DNA from: Rhodobacterales bacterium UBA3089
Lineage (GTDB): Bacteria; Pseudomonadota; Alphaproteobacteria; Rhodobacterales; Rhodobacteraceae
Length of the DNA: 17,402 nt
Direction: 5' to 3'
NCBI GenBank assembly: GCA_002367255.1
Contig: DFBD01000096.1
Location: forward strand, 1 to 17,402
The position numbers and the translations under genes were made by a program. Below are positions 1 through 6,690 of this stretch, in pieces; position 1 is the stretch's first letter, and every line of letters starts with the position of its first letter. The notes below the pieces were generated by a model, which was not told the DNA's origin, made no database searches, and saw only the letters and a program-made list of their open reading frames with translations.

Positions 1-705
1 GACTGGTATGTCGAGTTTGCCAAGCCGCTGTTCCAGTCCGATGATGCCGCCGTTGTGGCGGAAACGCGGGCGACTATGGCTTGGGCGATTGATCAATGCC
101 TGATCTTGCTGCACCCGATTATGCCGTACATTACCGAACAGCTTTGGGGCGACATTGCAGAGCGCGAAAAGATGTTGGTGCACGCCGATTGGCCACAATA
201 TAATAGCGCCGATCTGGCGACCCCGACTGCGGACGCAGAACTTCACTGGGTGATCGGCCTTATCGAAAGTATTCGCTCGGTCCGTGCAGAAATGCGGGTG
301 CCTGCGGGTGCGAAAATTCCGATGGTGCAGTTGCAACTTGATGATGCAGGCAAAGGCGCGTTGGCGCGTAATGTTATGTTGATCAAGCGTATGGCGCGTA
401 TCGAGGATATTTCCGAAGCAACGGAGGCCCCGAAAGGCGCAATCACAATCGCGGTTGAGGGCGGTACTTTCTGCTTGCCGCTGGCCGATATCATTGATGT
501 TGACGCGGAAAATACCCGCCTTTCGAAAGCGATCGAAAAGCTGGCGAAGGAAGTGGGTGGCCTCAAAGGCAAGCTGTCGAACGAGAAGTTCACCGCCAAA
601 GCCCCTGCCGCTGTGGTCGAGGAAAATCGTCAACGTTTGATATCTGCGACCGAGGAAATCGAAAAACTCGAAGCGGCGATGAAGCGATTGGCCGATTTGG
701 GGTGA
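1..705 (+). CDS. valS: Valyl-tRNA synthetase, C-terminal part (5' truncated by the window edge)
   Basis: This is the 3' end of a cytosolic class I aminoacyl-tRNA synthetase that charges tRNA-Val. Frame 1 is open from the first base to TGA at 703-705, giving about 234 residues. The first half carries the anticodon-binding helical domain, with the family-typical phrase HPIMPYITEQLWG. The last 65 or so residues are the lysine- and glutamate-rich C-terminal coiled coil, with a phrase close to LSNEKFTAKAPAAVVEENR that is characteristic of ValRS and separates it from IleRS and LeuRS. The catalytic HIGH and KMSKS motifs lie upstream of the window. An intrinsic terminator follows 25 bases after the stop, so valS probably ends its transcription unit here. 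I see no frameshift. Confidence 0.95.
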   Translation, partial: DWYVEFAKPLFQSDDAAVVAETRATMAWAIDQCLILLHPIMPYITEQLWGDIAEREKMLVHADWPQYNSADLATPTADAELHWVIGLIESIRSVRAEMRVPAGAKIPMVQLQLDDAGKGALARNVMLIKRMARIEDISEATEAPKGAITIAVEGGTFCLPLADIIDVDAENTRLSKAIEKLAKEVGGLKGKLSNEKFTAKAPAAVVEENRQRLISATEEIEKLEAAMKRLADLG

Positions 706-730
706 CGTAATCGTAAAAGCATTGTTATCT

Positions 731-760
731 AAAGGGGCGCCATTGTGCGTCCCTTTTTTA
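731..760 (+). terminator. Intrinsic terminator after valS
   Basis: A 7-bp stem GGGGCGC/GCGTCCC (one G-U pair) closes a six-base loop CATTGT. An A-run precedes it and six T residues follow (754-759), which is the classic Rho-independent form. It sits 25 bases after the valS stop. The T-run ends one base before an ATG (760) and 12 bases before the preferred TTG start of the next gene, so it also occupies the leader of the downstream operon. Confidence 0.8.
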
Positions 761-761
761 T

Positions 762-765
762 GGAG
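762..765 (+). promoter_or_regulatory. Ribosome binding site deciding the MFS transporter start
   Basis: GGAG at 762-765 lies six bases before TTG at 772. The earlier in-frame candidates, GTG at 745 and ATG at 760, lie inside or directly after the terminator hairpin and have no Shine-Dalgarno-like sequence. TTG 772 also gives the short N-terminus before the first membrane segment that is usual for this family. Confidence 0.5.
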
Positions 766-771
766 CCTGTT

Positions 772-1971
772 TTGAGTAAACCTCTCGCTGAACGTAATGA
801 TTTCATTTTGCTTTTGGGTGGCCTGTCGGCGCTAACGGCCCTGACCATCGATATCACGGCCCCCGCGACAGGGGTGATTGCACGCAATTTATCGGTGAGC
901 GAAAGCATGGGCTCGATGATTGTGGGTGTATATTTTCTATCCTATGGGGTTGGCCAGCTGTTCTGGGGGCTATTGTCGGATGCTTTTGGGCGTAAGAAGG
1001 TGCTGTTGATAAGCTTGGCACTGTTTACAGCGGCATCGGTCGGGGCTGCGTTGGCGACCAGTTTTTGGGTATTAATTGCCTTTCGCGTAGCACAAGGTTT
1101 GTCGGCGGGGGCACCTGTAATTGCGCGCGCAATGGTGCGAGACATCGGCAGCGGCGTGGTTGCGGCGAAAATACTGGCAGTTTTGATGGCCGTAACCGCG
1201 ATAGCGCCGATGATTGCCCCGATCATGGGAGCGGGGCTTATGGTGCTTTTTTCGTGGCGCGCTATTTTTGTATTTTTGGCTTTATTCGGAATCGCACTGT
1301 TATTGTTGTCAGGCTTCAACACACCGGAAACAGCAAAAGAGACCCGTCCGGAACGGTTTAGTCTTCGGTTTGTTACCTATGCTTTCAAGTATCTGTTTCG
1401 GCAGCGTGATTTTTTGGTAGGAATGAGCGTGTCGAGTCTGACATTTGGTGGGTACGCCAGTGTTTTGTCAATCGGTGCTGTCGTAGTGGAGCGGATGTAC
1501 GCGCTGCCACCTACTGCATTCGGTACGATTTTTGCGATCGGTGCGATTTTTATTTTAGGTGGATCCGTAGCGGTGCGCCTTTTGGTTGGGCGTATAGGGC
1601 TGCTGAATATCGGCACTATTTCGGTAAGTGTTCTTGGAGTTGCGAGCGTACTTCACGCTGTTTTGCTTTTCATGGAACCAACTTTAACCGTTTTTTGGGG
1701 GGCTGTTTGCATGTATATGCTGGCGTTTGGTTTGATTTTACCCTCAGCACAGGCGGTCGCGATGGAACCCGCAGGGGATATGCCGGGGTTTGCGTCTTCG
1801 GTTCTGGGGTCAATGTTGATGATCGCCGGAGCTTTGGGTACGATGGTCGCGGGGGCTTTGCTGGATGAAAGCCATGTTGCAATAAGCGGAACGATGACAA
1901 TTTTTGGCGTACTGGCGGTTGGTTGTTTTATCGCTGCCCGTGTTTATGATCGAAGAAAAGTTAAGGGGTAG
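772..1971 (+). CDS. MFS transporter, Bcr/CflA drug-resistance-type family
   Basis: This is an inner-membrane major facilitator protein of 399 residues (from TTG 772), the usual length for 12 transmembrane segments. The sequence is strongly hydrophobic throughout. The MFS motif A between segments 2 and 3 reads GLLSDAFGRKKV at residues 66-77, and the N-terminal phrase with LTIDITAPA resembles Bcr/CflA members (first helix with SIDxYLPA). Known relatives export bicyclomycin, chloramphenicol or small dipeptides and cysteine metabolites; the substrate here is unknown. The stop TAG (1969-1971) lies four bases before the next start codon, so the gene very likely shares a transcript with the HisC-like and puuE genes. 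A role in moving a ureide, purine or amine is inference from this position. Alternative starts are ATG 760 and GTG 745. Confidence 0.85.
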   Translation: MSKPLAERNDFILLLGGLSALTALTIDITAPATGVIARNLSVSESMGSMIVGVYFLSYGVGQLFWGLLSDAFGRKKVLLISLALFTAASVGAALATSFWVLIAFRVAQGLSAGAPVIARAMVRDIGSGVVAAKILAVLMAVTAIAPMIAPIMGAGLMVLFSWRAIFVFLALFGIALLLLSGFNTPETAKETRPERFSLRFVTYAFKYLFRQRDFLVGMSVSSLTFGGYASVLSIGAVVVERMYALPPTAFGTIFAIGAIFILGGSVAVRLLVGRIGLLNIGTISVSVLGVASVLHAVLLFMEPTLTVFWGAVCMYMLAFGLILPSAQAVAMEPAGDMPGFASSVLGSMLMIAGALGTMVAGALLDESHVAISGTMTIFGVLAVGCFIAARVYDRRKVKG

Positions 1972-1975
1972 GGAT

Positions 1976-3079
1976 ATGACAGGACCTAGATACACCAAAC
2001 TTGTGGCGAGCCTGCCCTCCACTGTGCCGTTTGTTGGCCCAGAAACGCAGGAGCGTGCGCGGGGGCAAAAATTTGCCGCACGGCTTGGGGCGAACGAGAA
2101 TGTCTTTGGTCCGTCCCCCAAGGCGATATCCGCGATGCAAGCGGCGGTGCCGGACGTGTGGATGTACGGCGACCCGGAAAACTACGATCTGAAACAGGCT
2201 TTGGCGGCGTTTCATGGCATTCGGCCTGAAAACATCGTTGTCGGGGCGGGAATTGACGGATTGCTCGGTTCGCTTTGCCGGATGCTGGTAAGTGATGGAA
2301 CGCCGGTTGTTACCTCGCTTGGGGCGTACCCGACTTTTAATTTTCATGTCGCCGGGTATGGCGGGGCGTTGCATACGGTGCCTTATAATGGAGATTTCGA
2401 GGATCCTTCTGCGTTGGTAGCTAAGGCACACGAGGTTGATGCCTCGCTTATGTATTTTGCCAATCCGGATAATCCGATGGGCACATGGCACGGCGCGGAT
2501 GTGATGCAGGAAATGATTGATAATGTGCCTGACGGCACGGTGCTTTGTCTGGACGAGGCGTATGTTGAATTTTCGCCTGAGGGGACGGCTCCGGCAATAG
2601 ATACCGATAATCGCAACGTGATCCGAATGCGGACCTTTTCCAAAGCTTACGGGATGGCGGGCGCGCGGGTTGCCTATGCGATTGGGCATGCGGATTTGAT
2701 TAATTCGTTCAACAAGGTGCGTAACCATTTCGGCATGAATCGCGCTTCGCAAGCGGGGGCATTGGCGGCACTTGAGGATCAACAGTATTTGGCGCAAACG
2801 CTTTCAGATGTGCGTGCGGCGAAGGAGCGGATTGGCGATATTGTACGACGGTTTGGTCTGGAGCCCATCCCCTCGGCCACGAATTTCGTGACGGTGGACT
2901 GTGGAAAAGACGGGGATTACGCGCGTGCGCTTGTCGGTGCATTGATCGACCAGAACATTTTTGTTCGAATGCCATTCGTTGCCCCGCAAGATCGATGTAT
3001 ACGCGTTTCGGCGGGCCGACCGCAAGATATTGACTTGTTCGAGAAGGCACTGCCGTTAGCTATGGAGACTTTGAAATGA
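1976..3079 (+). CDS. HisC-like PLP-dependent aminotransferase (class I/II)
   Basis: This 367-residue fold-type I aminotransferase resembles histidinol-phosphate aminotransferase. Visible residues are the substrate/cofactor loop LGANEN (38-42), an atypical NPDNPMG in place of NPNNPTG (163-169), LDEAY with Asp193 for the pyridine nitrogen, FSKAYG with the Schiff-base Lys223, Arg231 for the phosphate, and Arg343 in CIRVSAG for the substrate carboxylate. ATG 1976 was chosen because it follows the GGGGTAGGGA stretch and starts just after the MFS stop; longer forms overlap the transporter. The stop overlaps the puuE start as ATGA (3076-3079), implying translational coupling. It is therefore embedded in ureide catabolism, not histidine synthesis, and no his genes are nearby. 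The true amino donor is unknown; I do not assign hisC. Confidence 0.85.
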   Translation: MTGPRYTKLVASLPSTVPFVGPETQERARGQKFAARLGANENVFGPSPKAISAMQAAVPDVWMYGDPENYDLKQALAAFHGIRPENIVVGAGIDGLLGSLCRMLVSDGTPVVTSLGAYPTFNFHVAGYGGALHTVPYNGDFEDPSALVAKAHEVDASLMYFANPDNPMGTWHGADVMQEMIDNVPDGTVLCLDEAYVEFSPEGTAPAIDTDNRNVIRMRTFSKAYGMAGARVAYAIGHADLINSFNKVRNHFGMNRASQAGALAALEDQQYLAQTLSDVRAAKERIGDIVRRFGLEPIPSATNFVTVDCGKDGDYARALVGALIDQNIFVRMPFVAPQDRCIRVSAGRPQDIDLFEKALPLAMETLK

Positions 3080-3969
3080 CCGACTACCCACGCGACATGA
3101 TTGGATATGGCGCAACCGCGCCGGAGGCCCATTGGCCGAACGACGCCCGTATAGCGGTGCAATTTGTGATTAATTACGAGGAGGGCGGCGAGAATTGCAT
3201 CCTCCACGGGGATGCGGCCTCGGAAGCTTTTTTGTCCGAGATTGTTGGGGCTGCCGCGTGGCCTGGACAGCGGCATCCAAATATGGAGTCGATCTATGAA
3301 TATGGCTCGCGGGCTGGGTTTTGGCGTTTGCACCGGATGTTTACGGGGCGTGATATTCCGGTGACGGTTTTTGGCGTTGCAATGGCGTTGGAGCGTAATC
3401 CCGAAGCGGTTGCAGCCATGAATGCTGCGGGTTGGGAAATTGCCAGCCACGGCTATAAATGGATTGATTACAAGGACGTGCCGGAGGAAGTTGAGCGTGA
3501 GCATATCGCAGAGGCGATCCGTCTTCATACCGAGGTGACAGGGCAAAAACCGGTTGGTATGTATCAGGGGCGTTCCTCGGAAAACACGCATCGTTTGACG
3601 ATGGAGGCAGGGTTCGAGTATTCAGCGGACAGCTACGCTGACGACATTCCTTATTATGTCAATGGGCCGGATGGGCCGTTTTTGATGATGCCCTATACGC
3701 TGGACGCAAATGATATGCGCTTTGCCTCGCCGCAGGGGTTTAACTCGGGCGATCAGTTTTTCAACTACCTGAAGGACAATTTTGATGTTTTGTATGCCGA
3801 GGGTGGACGGATGATGTCCGTTGGTTTGCATTGTCGTCTTGTCGGGCGTCCCGGGCGGGCGGCGTCATTGGCGCGGTTCCTTGATTATGTGCGGGGGCAT
3901 AAGGATGTTTGGTTAACGACACGTGAGGATATCGCGAAGCATTGGCGTGAGGAGCATCCTCCGGTTTAG
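3076..3969 (+). CDS. puuE: Allantoinase PuuE (polysaccharide-deacetylase-like, cofactor-independent type)
   Basis: This 297-residue protein is predicted to hydrolyse allantoin to allantoate in the cytosol. It belongs to the NodB/polysaccharide-deacetylase superfamily branch and not to the zinc amidohydrolase allantoinases such as AllB. Family-typical phrases are YPRDMIGYG at the start, FVINYEEGGENC (30-41), a segment RHPNMESIYEYGSRAGFWR and ASHGYKWIDY (123-132). The length fits the roughly 300 residues of known PuuE proteins. The ATG overlaps the stop of the HisC-like gene, and a gap of about 100 bases separates it from allE. Neighbouring allE and allA supply later steps of the same pathway, which supports the allantoinase call over a chitin or peptidoglycan deacetylase. 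Confidence 0.93.
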   Translation: MTDYPRDMIGYGATAPEAHWPNDARIAVQFVINYEEGGENCILHGDAASEAFLSEIVGAAAWPGQRHPNMESIYEYGSRAGFWRLHRMFTGRDIPVTVFGVAMALERNPEAVAAMNAAGWEIASHGYKWIDYKDVPEEVEREHIAEAIRLHTEVTGQKPVGMYQGRSSENTHRLTMEAGFEYSADSYADDIPYYVNGPDGPFLMMPYTLDANDMRFASPQGFNSGDQFFNYLKDNFDVLYAEGGRMMSVGLHCRLVGRPGRAASLARFLDYVRGHKDVWLTTREDIAKHWREEHPPV

Positions 3970-4065
3970 TTCGTTTTTGATAAACTGTTTCAAAGCAAAC
4001 AATAAGGGTCAACGGGTTGGTTTCATCGTATGATTGGCTAACGCAATTATTAATGGTGTTCGCTC

Positions 4066-4890
4066 GTGACTAAAGATATGTATTATGCGCCCAAAGGCGG
4101 GCTTCCTTCGCAAAACGATATGTTGACGGGGCAAGCGATATTCACCGATGCCTATGCGGTTATTCCCAAGGGTGTCATGACCGATATTGTCACCAGCAAC
4201 CTGCCGTTTTGGGATAAGACGCGCGCGTGGATTATCGCGCGGCCTATGTCCGGTTTCTCCGAAACTTTTGCGCAGTATATCGTTGAGGTTTCGCCAGATG
4301 GGGGCAGCACGCAACCCGAACCGGATGCTGATGCCGAGGCGGTTTTGTTTATCGTGTCCGGTGCAATTGAACTGACGCTTGATGGCACCACGCACATGAT
4401 GGAGGAGGGCGGTTATGCCTTCATTCCCCCACGTTTGAAGTGGAGCGTTAAAAATGCTGCCGATGTTCCCGCAACCTTCCACTGGATTCGCAAATCTTAC
4501 GAGGCGGTAGACGGGATAGATTACCCCGAAGCCTTTGTGACCAATGACACAGACGAAACGCCACTGGCGATGCCCGACACAAACGGCGCATGGGCAACCA
4601 CGCGTTTCGCGGAGCCAAGCGACATGCGCCACGACATGCACGTCAATATCGTGACGTTTAAACCGGGTGGTATAATCCCGTTCATGGAAACCCATGTGAT
4701 GGAGCATGGGCTTTATGTTTTGCAGGGCAAGGCGGCCTATAAGTTGAACAACGACTGGGTAGAAGTTGAAGCTGGCGATTTCATGTGGCTCCGCGCGTTC
4801 TGCCCGCAGGCTTGTTATGCCGCCGGATCGGAAGATTTTCGCTATCTGCTTTACAAAGACGTGAACCGCCATCCGAAGTTGAAGCTATGA
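4066..4890 (+). CDS. allE: (S)-ureidoglycine aminohydrolase (bicupin, YlbA/AllE/UGlyAH)
   Basis: This enzyme releases ammonia from (S)-ureidoglycine to give (S)-ureidoglycolate. It is a 274-residue bicupin. The C-terminal cupin carries the manganese ligands with the same spacing I recall for plant UGlyAH (Glu, +2 His, +6 His, +40 Gln): Glu208, His210, His214 and Gln248, in METHVMEHG and FCPQAC. The first cupin (about residues 60-140) has lost such ligands, as in the family. The GTG start at 4066 has only a weak GGTG upstream, but the N-terminus it gives (MTKDMYYAPKGGLP) fits homologues as I remember them; ATG 4078 is the alternative. The stop overlaps the allA start as ATGA. The preceding gap of 96 bases may hold its own promoter, though I found no convincing one. 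Confidence 0.92.
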   Translation: MTKDMYYAPKGGLPSQNDMLTGQAIFTDAYAVIPKGVMTDIVTSNLPFWDKTRAWIIARPMSGFSETFAQYIVEVSPDGGSTQPEPDADAEAVLFIVSGAIELTLDGTTHMMEEGGYAFIPPRLKWSVKNAADVPATFHWIRKSYEAVDGIDYPEAFVTNDTDETPLAMPDTNGAWATTRFAEPSDMRHDMHVNIVTFKPGGIIPFMETHVMEHGLYVLQGKAAYKLNNDWVEVEAGDFMWLRAFCPQACYAAGSEDFRYLLYKDVNRHPKLKL

Positions 4891-5354
4891 TCGCAGTCGA
4901 GGCACTAACACCGCAAGCCTTCGCCCCGTTCGGTACGGTTATCGAGGCCGATCCATCCACTGCGGTGGAGATTAATTCCGGCTACACCACGCGGTTTCAT
5001 GCGTTGGCCGAAGCGGTTGTTGGAGATGGACAGGCGATTATTTCGATCTTTCGCGGTCGCCCGCGCGCACTAAGCATCGCGATGTTGGAGCGTCATCCGC
5101 TTGGGTCACAAGCATTCATTCCCCTTGGTGGGAAGCCGTGGTTGGCGGTTGTCGCTGACGCGCCAGATTTGGCGAACTGCCGCGCGTTTCACTGCCAAGG
5201 CAACCAAGGGCTGCAATACGATGTTAACGTTTGGCACCACCCGCTATTGGTGCTGGGTGATACGCAGGATTTCCTGATCGTGGATCGGGCGGGGGATGGC
5301 AATAACCTCGAAGAGGTGTTTTTTGATACCCCCCGGGGAGTAGCGTTCAGTTAG
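4887..5354 (+). CDS. allA: Ureidoglycolate lyase AllA
   Basis: This 155-residue enzyme splits (S)-ureidoglycolate into glyoxylate and urea, the last step of the ureide route. Family motifs are AFAPFGTVIE near the N-terminus, ERHPLGSQAFIPL (68-80) and NVWHHPL (114-120), and the length is normal (about 160). ATG 4887 overlaps the allE stop (ATGA), so the two proteins of consecutive steps are translationally coupled. A longer in-frame extension back to 4785 lies wholly inside allE and was not used. The 3' end overlaps the convergent aminotransferase gene by eight bases (5347-5354), leaving no room for a conventional terminator between them. Confidence 0.94.
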   Translation: MIAVEALTPQAFAPFGTVIEADPSTAVEINSGYTTRFHALAEAVVGDGQAIISIFRGRPRALSIAMLERHPLGSQAFIPLGGKPWLAVVADAPDLANCRAFHCQGNQGLQYDVNVWHHPLLVLGDTQDFLIVDRAGDGNNLEEVFFDTPRGVAFS

Positions 5355-6531
5355 ACAAAACATGCCCTGCGGCCGCGATTGCCCCTTCGCCGTGGGGGAT
5401 TTGCAGCGCACTTAAGCCCGCCTCGATCGTGGAAAGGGCGCCCAACAGCATTACCGGATTCATATGCCCCATGTGCCCGATACGGAAAATCTGGTGGGGT
5501 TCGTAACCGCCAAACCCGATGCCCACGCCAAGAACCAGTCCGGCGGTATCCTGACACCATTGGTGCAGCGGGGTCAGGTTCACTGTGTCAGAAACCACTG
5601 TTGTGACTGCAATGGAGCGATCCGCGATGTTACTGACGTTGCCGCGAATTGCCCCTGCTTCGGCCCATGCATCAACAGCAGCCCAGACAGCTTGCGCTTG
5701 TTTCGCATGACGCGCCCAGACATTTTCAATACCCTCTTCGTCAACGAGCATCGTTAGGGCTTCGTTCAACCCGAACAGGTGATGCGTGGGCGGAGTGCCG
5801 CTGAAACGCATATAAAACCGCGCGGGGTTCGTGCGCGGTATCCAATCCCAGTAGGGGGAGGATTTCGGTGTGTTCTCGGAAACTGCGGCGGCTTTGGCAT
5901 TGTGAAACGTGAAAGCCACACCCGGGGGAACCATCAGTCCTTTTTGACAGGCTGCAACCATGACATCAACGCCCCATGCGTCCATCTCGAAGGGTTCGCA
6001 ACCAAGTGATGCGATACAGTCCACCATCAGCAAAGCATGATGCCTGGTTTCGTCAATCGCCTTTCGCAGGGCCGCAATATCATTGCTAACAGACGAAGAT
6101 GTATCCGTATGCGTGGCAAGCACCGCTTTGATTTCACCCGTATCTGCGCGCAGAACCTCTGCCACCTTGGCAACATCGAAACAGCTGGAGGTCCCGAAAT
6201 CGATAAGTTCAACCTCGATTCCCATTTTCGTCGCGACATCTGCCCAACCGTTCCCGAAAGTTCCAGTCACGAGGCATAACACCTTGTCACCCGCTTGAAG
6301 CACGTTATGCAACGCCGCCTCCCAGACACCGTGGCCGTTGCTGATGTAGATGGTCGGATCGCCATCGGTGCGGGCAACTTTGCGCAAGTTATCCAGAATG
6401 CCGTCGGTCGTCTCGATCAAGTCACCCTCGTATATATTGGGCGCGGCGCGGTGCATTGCATTCAACACACGATCAGGGATGATCGAGGGGCCAGGGGTCA
6501 TAAACAGGTCGCGACCGTGAGAGAGACTCAT
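5347..6531 (-). CDS. Class V aminotransferase, glyoxylate-using group (alanine/serine- or ureidoglycine-glyoxylate type)
   Basis: This 394-residue PLP enzyme has the layout of alanine-, serine- and ureidoglycine-glyoxylate aminotransferases: TPGPSIIPDRVL at residues 12-23, GHGVWEAALHN (66-76), LMVDCIASLG with Asp171, the Schiff-base Lys197 in ACQKGLMVPPG, and Arg350 in FRIGHMG for the substrate carboxylate. It is convergent to allA and next to the ureide block. Two roles fit: conversion of the glyoxylate made by AllA to glycine using alanine or serine, or PucG-type transamination of ureidoglycine with glyoxylate to oxalurate and glycine. Sequence alone does not let me choose. The ATG (6529-6531) has a clear ribosome binding site, AAAGGAA, seven bases upstream. 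Confidence 0.88.
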   Translation of the reverse strand: MSLSHGRDLFMTPGPSIIPDRVLNAMHRAAPNIYEGDLIETTDGILDNLRKVARTDGDPTIYISNGHGVWEAALHNVLQAGDKVLCLVTGTFGNGWADVATKMGIEVELIDFGTSSCFDVAKVAEVLRADTGEIKAVLATHTDTSSSVSNDIAALRKAIDETRHHALLMVDCIASLGCEPFEMDAWGVDVMVAACQKGLMVPPGVAFTFHNAKAAAVSENTPKSSPYWDWIPRTNPARFYMRFSGTPPTHHLFGLNEALTMLVDEEGIENVWARHAKQAQAVWAAVDAWAEAGAIRGNVSNIADRSIAVTTVVSDTVNLTPLHQWCQDTAGLVLGVGIGFGGYEPHQIFRIGHMGHMNPVMLLGALSTIEAGLSALQIPHGEGAIAAAGHVLSN

Positions 6532-6538
6532 TGCAGGG

Positions 6539-6545
6539 TTCCTTT
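6539..6545 (-). promoter_or_regulatory. Ribosome binding site of the class V aminotransferase
   Basis: AAAGGAA on the minus strand, seven bases before the ATG at 6529-6531, fixes the start. The 159-base divergent region towards the ABC transporter gene (6532-6690) must hold promoters for both directions; I saw no match to a -35/-10 pair good enough to report. Confidence 0.6.
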
Positions 6546-6690
6546 AGAAGTATAGGGGAAGAATAACCGGAGTTTTAAGAATGGAAACTGGCAAAATCAA
6601 CAAAAGCCACATATTGTATGAAGCGCCCTATTGAGGCGAGGCGCAACAGTATTTAGTTCGTATGCCAACTGATCGACCGGAGACTTCCAT

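Noticed and set aside
745..771. GTG 745 or ATG 760 as the start of the MFS transporter
   Set aside because: GTG 745 lies in the terminator loop and stem, ATG 760 follows directly after the T-run, and neither has a ribosome binding site; TTG 772 has GGAG six bases upstream.
1904..1975. Longer N-terminus of the HisC-like protein starting inside the MFS gene
   Set aside because: It overlaps the transporter by 68 bases; ATG 1976 has a good ribosome binding site and gives a normal N-terminus.
1961..2797. Long minus-strand reading frame (278 codons) opposite the HisC-like gene
   Set aside because: It mirrors a strongly supported coding gene, resembles no family I know, and is rich in residues typical of antisense frames.
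4009..4872. Minus-strand reading frame of 287 codons opposite allE
   Set aside because: It is antisense to a bicupin enzyme with all metal ligands in place; no recognisable domain.
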